Part shown: positions 31,527-38,741 of the stretch, piece by piece
Layout: each line of letters opens with the position of its first letter
How positions within the stretch are numbered: position 1 is the first letter of the stretch
Origin: Bacteroidia bacterium
GTDB lineage: Bacteria > Bacteroidota > Bacteroidia > Palsa-965
Assembly (NCBI GenBank): GCA_025454955.1
Contig: JALONL010000003.1
Location: 1-64,000, forward strand
Direction: 5' to 3'
Length of the DNA: 64,000 bases
Notes under the pieces: generated by a model
Told to the model about the DNA's origin: nothing
The model's input: the letters and a program-made list of their open reading frames with translations, nothing else
Databases searched by the model: none
Program-made: the position numbers and the translations under genes

Positions 31527-32930
31527 ATGATTGGAAACTGTCGAATTGTCAATCCAGAAGCTGCACTAAAATTCGTAACAGAAATGTATGCTTGCAAAAG
31601 CATTACGTTACACTCAAAAGATTTTGAACTGGGCTTTACAGATATTCAACCAGATAAGGAATATGAAAAACCGCAAAATAAAAAAACGGGTTTTGTTTAT
31701 CCTAATTGCTGTGACTATCATACAAGGATGTTTGAGGCTATTACTAAATGGTTTGATTCATTCCCCAACTGTTGTGATACACACAAAAAGTTATTATCTC
31801 AAAAATGGTTTAATAAAAAACAGTATTACGGCGTTGAAAGTAAATTATTGAACCAAATTTCATACAGTGAATACCATATTCTAAATAAAATAAATAAAGA
31901 GGATTGGTTCGAAGATATAGAAGAATATATAGAGGCAAATATTCTTAGCTTCGGGCAATTGCCAGAAGGCTTTGGCGTTGTTGGGCTTGATTTGTATTTG
32001 TTCTATGTAGAAAATTTTATTGAGCACGGACTAAATGACTACTCAGAAAAAAAAGATAAACTGCTCATTTTTATACGTGAAATTAATAATGAAAACCCCA
32101 AAAAGAAAAGAGAAGAAAGTGATTTAAATAAATTGAAACACACATATAATAGATGGCTTAAACTAATGCCCTTCTCTTTGCCTTATTTGAAAGAAAAAGA
32201 AAAAGAGTATAGGGAAAGTATCCCTCTATTAAATGCCAAACCACGAATAAACAGATATACAAATTTAGTAAGTGTAAGTCTGGTTTCTCAATCAAAACTA
32301 ATTAGCTTATTAAATATAGAAACACAAAAATTGATACAGCTATTTAATGCCAGTGAATTAATAAGCGCAGGTATTTCCAATGAGATAAATTCGTATCAAA
32401 TCGAAATTGAGAATAGATTACTACAAATCGGGGTTAGTAAACTTACAGAGGCGTTTGATAACGAAGAGTTGAAGTATGTAGAAGTGTTAAATAAGTGGTA
32501 TAAGTTACACCGTAAATATTTTAGTAAAATCAAACCGTTAATATCTTCTCAGGAAAGTTCAGCTTCTCCAAATTTTGATAAAAAAGAAAAAACACCAAAA
32601 CGAACTACACAAAGCGTTATAGAGGAATATTTTGAAGTTATACATAATAGTCAGGGATGGAGATACGCTTTTAGATCAAAAGATGATTACAGGATTTTTG
32701 TTGATTTACTTGTGTGCTTTTTTGAGCAAAAGGAATATACTACTCCAGCTAACATTATTCGCTTGAACACTCAAACCAAAACAAAGGTTGGAAATACCCT
32801 TCATGTAATCTACAAAGAGTTGTCGGAAGCACCACTTAAAAGTAATATTCAGTTTCTATCACTTTTGAAATGTTTAAGCCATTTTTCAAACCTCACTGAA
32901 AATGAAATTTACAAAGTATTGACTAAATAG
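31527..32930 (+). CDS. AT-rich unknown protein of the integrative element
   Basis: 467 residues, start ATG 11 bp after the integrase stop. It is a soluble, mostly helical protein rich in K, N, I and E. The N-terminal part has paired cysteines (YPNCCDYHT about 59-67 and FPNCCDTHK about 79-87) that could bind a metal; the C-terminal third (about 365-467; GWRYAFRSKDDYRIFVDLL, then LKCLSHF) looks like a separate conserved helical domain. Proteins in this position, between integrase and HTH protein, occur in other Bacteroidota elements, to my recollection without an assigned function. The codon use is much more AT-rich than the flanking chromosome. Confidence 0.75.
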   Translation: MIGNCRIVNPEAALKFVTEMYACKSITLHSKDFELGFTDIQPDKEYEKPQNKKTGFVYPNCCDYHTRMFEAITKWFDSFPNCCDTHKKLLSQKWFNKKQYYGVESKLLNQISYSEYHILNKINKEDWFEDIEEYIEANILSFGQLPEGFGVVGLDLYLFYVENFIEHGLNDYSEKKDKLLIFIREINNENPKKKREESDLNKLKHTYNRWLKLMPFSLPYLKEKEKEYRESIPLLNAKPRINRYTNLVSVSLVSQSKLISLLNIETQKLIQLFNASELISAGISNEINSYQIEIENRLLQIGVSKLTEAFDNEELKYVEVLNKWYKLHRKYFSKIKPLISSQESSASPNFDKKEKTPKRTTQSVIEEYFEVIHNSQGWRYAFRSKDDYRIFVDLLVCFFEQKEYTTPANIIRLNTQTKTKVGNTLHVIYKELSEAPLKSNIQFLSLLKCLSHFSNLTENEIYKVLTK

Positions 32931-32972
32931 GGTGGGTTTAAAGTGCTGGAAATCAGCTATCCCGCAAATCCC

Positions 32973-32998
32973 CCCATAAATCCCATAAATCCCATACC
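32973..32998. repeat. short tandem CCCATAAAT repeat before the HTH gene
   Basis: CCCATAAAT occurs twice in tandem (32973-32981, 32982-32990) with a third partial copy (cccatacc), 33 bp before the ATG of the HTH protein gene. A binding site for that protein is possible. Confidence 0.4.
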
Positions 32999-33030
32999 GA
33001 ATATTGCGGAACAACAAACAATAATCCGCA

Positions 33031-33369
33031 ATGGAAAAACTTACACTCGAAACTTTGCCGCAAGCGGTAGGCATTATTTACGATAAGCTAACCGCCATTG
33101 AGCGCATTCTGGTTGAGCAAAACCCGCCCCAACACGCAGAAAACGAACAACTGCTCACAATTCAACAAGCCGGGGAATTTCTCAATCTTTCAGTACCTAC
33201 GATTTACGGCTATGTAAGCCGCTCCGCTATTCCGGTAAGCAAACGCGGAAAGAGGCTGTATTTCTCAAAGCTGGAACTTTTGCAATGGATAAAAGACGGG
33301 CGAAAGAAAACGGCTGCTGAGATAAAAAGTGAGGCCGAAAGCTATATCAAACGCCACAAAAAAGGGTAA
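33031..33369 (+). CDS. helix-turn-helix excisionase-like protein
   Basis: 112 residues. A short helical N-terminal part (LPQAVGIIYDKLTAIERIL) precedes a MerR/excisionase-type winged HTH: LLTIQQAGEFLNLSVPTIYG (about 41-60), then RSAIPVSKRGKRLYFSKLEL. It ends in a basic helix (IKRHKKG). Such proteins in Bacteroidota elements control excision or the replication genes; this one is 3 bp upstream of the ATPase gene and is co-transcribed with it. Confidence 0.88.
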   Translation: MEKLTLETLPQAVGIIYDKLTAIERILVEQNPPQHAENEQLLTIQQAGEFLNLSVPTIYGYVSRSAIPVSKRGKRLYFSKLELLQWIKDGRKKTAAEIKSEAESYIKRHKKG

Positions 33370-33372
33370 GCT

Positions 33373-34488
33373 ATGGGAGAACATAACATTACCCTAAATG
33401 AAAGTAGCTCTGAAAGAGACAATAAAATTACACCAAATTTCAACCTTTCGCAAATACACGGAATCGGGAGTAATGATATTCAAAACGAAGCTGAGCAGCT
33501 ATTAAAGCAAGGCGTTCAAGCCAAAGAAAATAAAGGACTGTTCACCGTTAAAACAGCCAGCAGTTGGATTGAGCAAGCGAAAAACCGGCCTACTCCTAAA
33601 ATGCTTTTTGGTGAATTTTGGTTTGAGGGTGAAATATGTATTTTGTTTGCTGATACCAATTTAGGAAAGTCAATTTTAGCAGTGCAAATTGGTAATAGTA
33701 TAAGTAAGGGTGAACCCATAAGGGGCTTTAAGCAGGAAACAGAAAAGCAACAAATTTTGTATTTTGATTTTGAGTTAAGCGATAAGCAATTTGAAAACAG
33801 ATACTCAAATAACTTTAAAGAACATTATATTTTTGATGATAACTTCAAGCGTGTTGAAATAAACCCCGATGCAGTAATTCCAGAAAGTCAACTTTTTGAA
33901 AATTATCTCAATCATTCGCTGGAACTAAGCATTATCGAAACAGGGGCGAAAGTTTTAATCATTGACAACCTTACCTACCTCAAAAATGAAACCGAAAAGG
34001 CTAAAGACGCTTTGCCCCTTATGAAGCATTTGAAAGCATTAAAGAGTAAATACAACCTTTCAATTTTAGCACTTGCACACACCCCCAAAAGAGATTTGTC
34101 AAAACCAATTACGCGGAATGATTTGCAAGGGAGTAAAATGCTAATGAACTTTTGTGATAGTTCCTTTTCAATCGGTGAGAGCCACAGCGATAAAAATTTA
34201 CGCTACCTGAAACAAATTAAACAACGGAACACAGAACAAATTTATGATGCCGAAAATGTTTGTGTTTGTCAAATTGATAAGCCCTTAAATTTTCTATTGT
34301 TTGAGTTTGTGAATTACGGTAAGGAATATGAACACCTGAAACAACACACCGAAAAGGACAAAGAAAACCTAATTGTAAAGGTAAACGAACTAAGGCAGCA
34401 AGGGCGAAGCTTCCGGGAAATAGGGGGGGAACTGGGCATTTCTCACATGAAGGTAAGCAGGATTTTAAAGGAGTGTAACACACTGTAA
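33373..34488 (+). CDS. RepA-like AAA ATPase
   Basis: 371 residues, RecA-fold ATPase like the hexameric helicase RepA of plasmids and phages. The P-loop ADTNLGKS carries K99 (a degenerate Walker A, with A in place of the first Gly); Walker B is VLIIDN with D198; a further LALAHTPK (about 235) fits the sensor strand. The C terminus has an HTH-like helix pair (GRSFREIGGELGISHMKVSR). It would help replicate the excised element. It is preceded by the HTH gene (3 bp) and followed by the iteron-like repeats that begin inside its last codons. Confidence 0.82.
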   Translation: MGEHNITLNESSSERDNKITPNFNLSQIHGIGSNDIQNEAEQLLKQGVQAKENKGLFTVKTASSWIEQAKNRPTPKMLFGEFWFEGEICILFADTNLGKSILAVQIGNSISKGEPIRGFKQETEKQQILYFDFELSDKQFENRYSNNFKEHYIFDDNFKRVEINPDAVIPESQLFENYLNHSLELSIIETGAKVLIIDNLTYLKNETEKAKDALPLMKHLKALKSKYNLSILALAHTPKRDLSKPITRNDLQGSKMLMNFCDSSFSIGESHSDKNLRYLKQIKQRNTEQIYDAENVCVCQIDKPLNFLLFEFVNYGKEYEHLKQHTEKDKENLIVKVNELRQQGRSFREIGGELGISHMKVSRILKECNTL

Positions 34489-34535
34489 CAGGTGTAACAG
34501 ACTGTTACAGTTGTTACAGTAGTTACACCCGTAAC
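34474..34535. repeat. iteron-like TGTAACA/TGTTACA array
   Basis: Three TGTAACA copies (34474, 34484, 34493) are followed by two TGTTACA copies (34503, 34512), an incomplete GTTACA (34522) and GTAAC (34531), all 9-10 bases apart, i.e. about one helical turn. The two orientations meet near 34501. The array starts in the end of the ATPase gene and fills the gap before the primase-type gene. It may be a replication origin or an operator. Confidence 0.6.
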
Positions 34536-34542
34536 GCTTAAA

Positions 34543-35829
34543 ATGCTTAAAATGAATGAGCGCAGATACATACTTGAACCATACAAAGGAATAAATACAC
34601 GCTACCGTTGCCCCAGTTGCCAGCAGCGAGATAAAACCTTTTCGCTTTATATTGATACCGAAACGGGAAAGCACATACACCCCACTGTTGGCCGGTGCAA
34701 CCGTGAAAGCAAATGCAGCTACCATTATACCCCGAAACAATACTTTCAGGATAACAATATTTCATTTGATACAACCCAACCCAAAGCATACAAGCCCCGA
34801 ACCGCTGCACAACAAACAAAGCCCGTTTCATTTATTCCAGTTGAGATTTTTAAAGCAAGCCTGAAGGGATATGAAACAAACCACTTTGCAAAATATCTTA
34901 TTGATCTTTTCGGGGCTGAGGTTGCCAGCGAACTGATAAGCCGCTACTTTATTGCTACCTCTAAGCACTGGAGCGGGGCAACAGTATTTTGGCAAATTGA
35001 TATAACGGGGAAAGTAAGAACGGGTAAAATAATGCTTTACAATCCAGTTACCGGGAAAAGGGTAAAAGAGCCTTTTAATCATATTAACTGGGTGCATAAA
35101 TCGCTCCAGCAGCCCGAATTTGAGTTAGGGCAGTGTTTGTTTGGCGAACACCTGCTCATTGATAAAACAAAGCCCGTTGCAGTGGTTGAAAGTGAAAAAA
35201 CGGCAGTAATTGCCAGCGTATATTTACCCCAGTTTATATGGGTTGCTGTGGGTAGTCTTACAAATCTGAACGCGGAGAAGTGCAGCATACTCAAAGGGCG
35301 AACAGTTGCACTTTTCCCCGACCTCAACGGGTTTGATAAATGGAATACCAAAGCAGAGGAACTTTCACACCTTGCAAATTTTGTTGTTTCGGATTTGCTC
35401 GAACGTAAAGCCACCGAAACTGAAAGGGAACAAGGTTTTGACCTTGCAGACTATTTAATACAGTTTGATTACAAAATCTTCGCCCAAACTGAAACCAAAG
35501 CCAGCGAAGCACCCCTAACCGCTCAGCCATTGGTTGAGGTGAAACCTATTTATCAGCCTCCTCTCGATTACTATTTCAACAAGCCCGAAGTACCAGAACT
35601 CAAAGACTGGGAACATAGTATGACTGAACTTGAAAAATACTTTTCCGGCATTGACATACCAGCAGAGGCCGTAAAGCTGAATAGCTGGAGTACAATAACA
35701 AACTGCTCACTATTCATTGAAAGTCACTTTGCTACCGTAAGAGCAAACTATGGTAAAAATTCACATTTGCCATACTTAAACCGGTTGCATGAACTCAAAG
35801 ATTATCTGCAAACTTCTTTAAAAATTTAG
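34543..35829 (+). CDS. zinc-finger/toprim-like primase-type protein
   Basis: 428 residues. The N terminus has a CHC2-like zinc ribbon (RYRCPSCQQRDKTFS about 21-35, then GRCNRESKC about 52-60), as in DNA primases and the DUF6371 proteins of Bacteroidota elements. The middle has a toprim-like core: VAVVESEKTAVIASVYLP (about 208-225) and VALFPDLNGF (about 256-265), with Glu and Asp where the metal would bind. The C-terminal part is a helical region of unknown role. It probably acts with the RepA-like ATPase. The start is the ATG at 34543; a second ATG three codons later is possible. Confidence 0.75.
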   Translation: MLKMNERRYILEPYKGINTRYRCPSCQQRDKTFSLYIDTETGKHIHPTVGRCNRESKCSYHYTPKQYFQDNNISFDTTQPKAYKPRTAAQQTKPVSFIPVEIFKASLKGYETNHFAKYLIDLFGAEVASELISRYFIATSKHWSGATVFWQIDITGKVRTGKIMLYNPVTGKRVKEPFNHINWVHKSLQQPEFELGQCLFGEHLLIDKTKPVAVVESEKTAVIASVYLPQFIWVAVGSLTNLNAEKCSILKGRTVALFPDLNGFDKWNTKAEELSHLANFVVSDLLERKATETEREQGFDLADYLIQFDYKIFAQTETKASEAPLTAQPLVEVKPIYQPPLDYYFNKPEVPELKDWEHSMTELEKYFSGIDIPAEAVKLNSWSTITNCSLFIESHFATVRANYGKNSHLPYLNRLHELKDYLQTSLKI

Positions 35830-35838
35830 GTTATCTAT

Positions 35839-36414
35839 ATGGGACGCTATTCTACACTACCAACACTGTACAACGAATGCAGAACGCTAACCGCCTCAAA
35901 GCTGAATAAATGGGGCTACATTCATCCGGGAGTGATTATTTCAGGTGTGATAAACTGGAGCAGGAACGGACAAACCACGGGCGAAGTTTCGGCCTCCCTC
36001 TGTTTTGTGGGAGCGTTCCCGGTTTTAACGCTGAATTATTGCTTCAACAAAGAACCACGGGAGTTTACTGTACAGCTTACCTCCCGGCAGTCGAATTTAG
36101 GCCGGGGGCTGGTTTGGTATTTCGTTTGCCCGAAAACCGGTTTACTGTGCAGCAAACTGTATCTCATAAACGGCTACTTTGTACGACGTGCAACACACGG
36201 CACGGGCTTTTACCATACACAAACTTTATCTAAATCAGACCGCGTTAAAATGCAGCTTTACGAACGTTTTTTCAGGTGTGAGAATGCACACATGGCACTG
36301 TATCGTAAACACTTCAAAAAAACATACAAAGGCAAGCCCACACGCCGCTATTTAACACTCATGCAGCATATCCGGCAGGGAGAGGGAATAAATGAGGAGC
36401 AACTGTACATTTAA
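35839..36414 (+). CDS. unknown 191-residue element protein
   Basis: Starts MGRYSTLPTLYNECRTLTAS and is rich in aromatic residues, with beta-type segments in the middle (LCFVGAFPVLTLNYCF, LVWYFVCPKTGLLCSKLYLI) and a basic helical C terminus (ALYRKHFKKTYKGKPTRRYL) that could bind nucleic acid. There are five cysteines in a strand-rich stretch, CPKTGLLC being the closest pair (a possible zinc site). It starts 9 bp after the primase-type gene. I do not recognise a function. It converges on the next gene with a 4-bp overlap of stop codons. Confidence 0.7.
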   Translation: MGRYSTLPTLYNECRTLTASKLNKWGYIHPGVIISGVINWSRNGQTTGEVSASLCFVGAFPVLTLNYCFNKEPREFTVQLTSRQSNLGRGLVWYFVCPKTGLLCSKLYLINGYFVRRATHGTGFYHTQTLSKSDRVKMQLYERFFRCENAHMALYRKHFKKTYKGKPTRRYLTLMQHIRQGEGINEEQLYI

Positions 36415-37886
36415 ACCGTTTTGCGGCGGCCTGTGTGCATTTCAAACGGAACGCCCAACGCCTTTGAAATAAACCAGTCGTGAAAGGGTATAATTTCCCA
36501 CCGGAATAACTGCCGGGTGTTTGCGCCGTGCAGGTTGGGTTTCAGTCCCGGTTTGCTTTCGCGTAGCTGGTTGAGGGTTTCGCTTTTATCCTGATACACG
36601 TTTCTGAAATTGAACTCAGCCTCAACCACGGCTGTAATGAGTTCAAAAATGTACTGCTCCCGCGTGGTGAGTTCGCTGTACCGGGGCAGGGTTTCCATAA
36701 ACCGGCGGAGTGTGCCACCTTTGGCCGCGTGTGGAGTGTTGTGGAGCGCAGCCATACACATAAACAACAACTGCCGTACAGCAGCCCCGAAACCCTCTTT
36801 ATCTGCCGTTTTCAGGCTTACCATTTCGGCCTCCTCTACCGCCTCTGCGTATTGTGCCAGTGAATAATACAGCAGGGCTTTCAGGTAGAATGTTTTATCA
36901 AAATGCACGGGTATTTCGGAAAGCAGTTGAGCGGCTGTTTCAAACCGTTTCAGTAAAATGCAAGCTGCCGCCTCCAGATGGTTTAATTCCTGCTTTTCGG
37001 CCACGTCCCAACCTTGCACGGCTTTGGCCTGTTGTATGTGTATTAACGCCTGTTCTGTTTTGCGGCATTGCAGATAGAACAGGGCAAGTTTGTAGCGGGT
37101 TTCGCGTTCGGGTGCGCCGCTTTGTAAAGCCGTGTGCAGTTTTATTAACCGTAGCTGATACTTTCGGCAGCGTACCACGGTTGCAAACTGGTTGTTTTTC
37201 TCCGCGCTCAGTGCTTCGGTTTCAAGTAGTATGAACTTTGCGCGGGCTGAATGAAACGGGCTTTCGGCTTTGCGGAGTTCCTGTATCTGTGTAGCGGTTA
37301 CACCTTCGGCGGCTACCTCAGCAAGCCGGTACAGTTCGCGGCAGGTGTGCAGCAGTTGTAGGCAGTTCAAAACCTGTATTTCCTGCCTTTCATACTTTGC
37401 AGCTTTGGCCGGGTTTATCTTTTGCAGGTAGGTAATTATCCTAAGCAGTTCGGGGTAAAATTCAAGTTGCAGGGCTGTTTCGTAGGCTGCGCTGAGGTGA
37501 AATTCGGCAAGGTGTATTAAACCGCGCTCCAGCAAAAACTCTGCATAGGTTATTTTATTGCGGCAGGTTACAAGGGCTTTTTCTTCGGCAGTAAACGATT
37601 GTACCCGCAACGTATTTGCACGAAGTACAACCGCCTCCAGCAGCTTTTCTTTCAACCTCAGCACCAAACGGCTAAAGGCTGATACATTCATACTGCCGTA
37701 TAGCAAAAACTGCAAGGCTTTTTCGGTGTGCTGTTCTTCGCTGCAAAGCAAATCAAACAGTTTCCGGCTTTTGCTTTCGTAGTTTTCCCTGCGTTCGTCG
37801 AAAGCCGAAAGGTAGTTTTTGCAGAGGGTAATTTCGTTTGGTTTCAGGGCTTTTACAAGTGTGCTGAGTGCAGTTAGTCCGCTCAT
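36411..37886 (-). CDS. helical-repeat unknown protein, possible cargo
   Basis: 491 residues, no signal peptide or membrane segment. Almost all alpha-helical, with TPR-like helix pairs from about 110 to 430 (for example ETRYKLALFYLQCRKTEQAL and FYLKALLYYSLAQYAEAVEE). The N-terminal part (SKSRKLFDLLCSEEQHTEKA) resembles a widespread Bacteroidota family of helical proteins of unknown function. It is transcribed opposite to the replication genes and shares only its own promoter region with the divergent JAB gene, so it may be cargo rather than part of the transfer module. Confidence 0.65.
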   Translation of the reverse strand: MSGLTALSTLVKALKPNEITLCKNYLSAFDERRENYESKSRKLFDLLCSEEQHTEKALQFLLYGSMNVSAFSRLVLRLKEKLLEAVVLRANTLRVQSFTAEEKALVTCRNKITYAEFLLERGLIHLAEFHLSAAYETALQLEFYPELLRIITYLQKINPAKAAKYERQEIQVLNCLQLLHTCRELYRLAEVAAEGVTATQIQELRKAESPFHSARAKFILLETEALSAEKNNQFATVVRCRKYQLRLIKLHTALQSGAPERETRYKLALFYLQCRKTEQALIHIQQAKAVQGWDVAEKQELNHLEAAACILLKRFETAAQLLSEIPVHFDKTFYLKALLYYSLAQYAEAVEEAEMVSLKTADKEGFGAAVRQLLFMCMAALHNTPHAAKGGTLRRFMETLPRYSELTTREQYIFELITAVVEAEFNFRNVYQDKSETLNQLRESKPGLKPNLHGANTRQLFRWEIIPFHDWFISKALGVPFEMHTGRRKTV

Positions 37887-38106
37887 TGGTTTTACAGGTT
37901 TAAGTGAACTGCAAAACCCTCATTTCAAATATTGCCCGGTTTGTGGTTTGCTCCAAATTACCGACATTCAGAAACACCTACTGCACACAATTACAGCTAT
38001 TTGCAGAGGTGCTGCAAACGCCTGGCCTCTACCGGCAGTTTTCACACGTTCGGGGGGCTACTGTAAACTCCCGCCTAAATGCCTAAATTTCGCGTTGAGG
38101 TTTCTC

Positions 38107-38114
38107 TATCTTTG
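38107..38114 (+). promoter_or_regulatory. promoter -7 element very close to the JAB gene ATG
   Basis: TATCTTTG matches the TAnnTTTG consensus exactly. It ends six bases before the ATG at 38120, so the transcript would begin at or within a few bases of the start codon (leaderless or nearly so). No clear -33 TTTG is seen. Confidence 0.5.
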
Positions 38115-38119
38115 AACGT

Positions 38120-38734
38120 ATGAACGTGACATTAACCAAAACGCAGAAAATACTGGTTGAAAGTTCGGGCGATATTGCCCGGATAATGCGGCAAATACTG
38201 CTTCGTGAAAACCGCATTAGCCGCCAGAAAGAACACCTCTGGGCTGTTGGGCTTAATGCAGATTTCAGCATTCTGTACGTGGAGTTAATTGCGTTTGGCA
38301 TACCGGCAAAAGGCAAGGTTAAACCGATGGAAATTTTCCGTTTGGCGTTGCAAAAAGAGGCTGAGTATATGTACCTCTGCCATAACCGAAAAACGGCTGA
38401 TATGGCCGCTCAACCCGACGATAAGGCGTTAACTGATCGAATGATACAGGTAGGCAATATTGTAGGGATTAACGTTTACGATCACGTAATAATAAACGCG
38501 AAAACCGAAGATTACCTCAGCTTTGCTGATGTGGGATTAATGGAGGAACTGCGAAAGAGTACGGCATGGGTGCCGAAGTTTGAGCAGATCAAAAAAATTA
38601 AAGCGATGGCAAAAGCTGAGGAGCGAAAACAAACGCAAATCACTATTGCCAAAACAATGAAGAAAAACAAGGTTTCGGCAGATTTGATTTCAAAGTTTAC
38701 CGGGCTGAGTGTGGAGGAAATAAAAAGCCTTTAG
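38120..38734 (+). CDS. RadC/JAB-like protein with degraded metal site
   Basis: 204 residues. The order of elements follows the RadC JAB/MPN domain: LWAVGLNADFSILYVELIAF, then REIF-like FRLALQKEAEYMYLCHN, then DKALTDRMIQVGNIVGINVYDHVII. In RadC the third block starts with the HxHPSGx(n)SxxD metal site; here this reads CHNRKTADMAAQPDD, so the second His and the Ser are missing and a metal-dependent peptidase activity is unlikely. After about residue 150 comes a basic helix (KIKAMAKAEERKQTQITIAK) and a C-terminal motif (ADLISKFTGLSVEEIKSL) resembling the tail of the Rpn/PD-(D/E)xK transposase family. It converges on the restriction enzyme gene, 7 bp apart. Confidence 0.6.
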   Translation: MNVTLTKTQKILVESSGDIARIMRQILLRENRISRQKEHLWAVGLNADFSILYVELIAFGIPAKGKVKPMEIFRLALQKEAEYMYLCHNRKTADMAAQPDDKALTDRMIQVGNIVGINVYDHVIINAKTEDYLSFADVGLMEELRKSTAWVPKFEQIKKIKAMAKAEERKQTQITIAKTMKKNKVSADLISKFTGLSVEEIKSL

Positions 38735-38741
38735 CCGCTAT

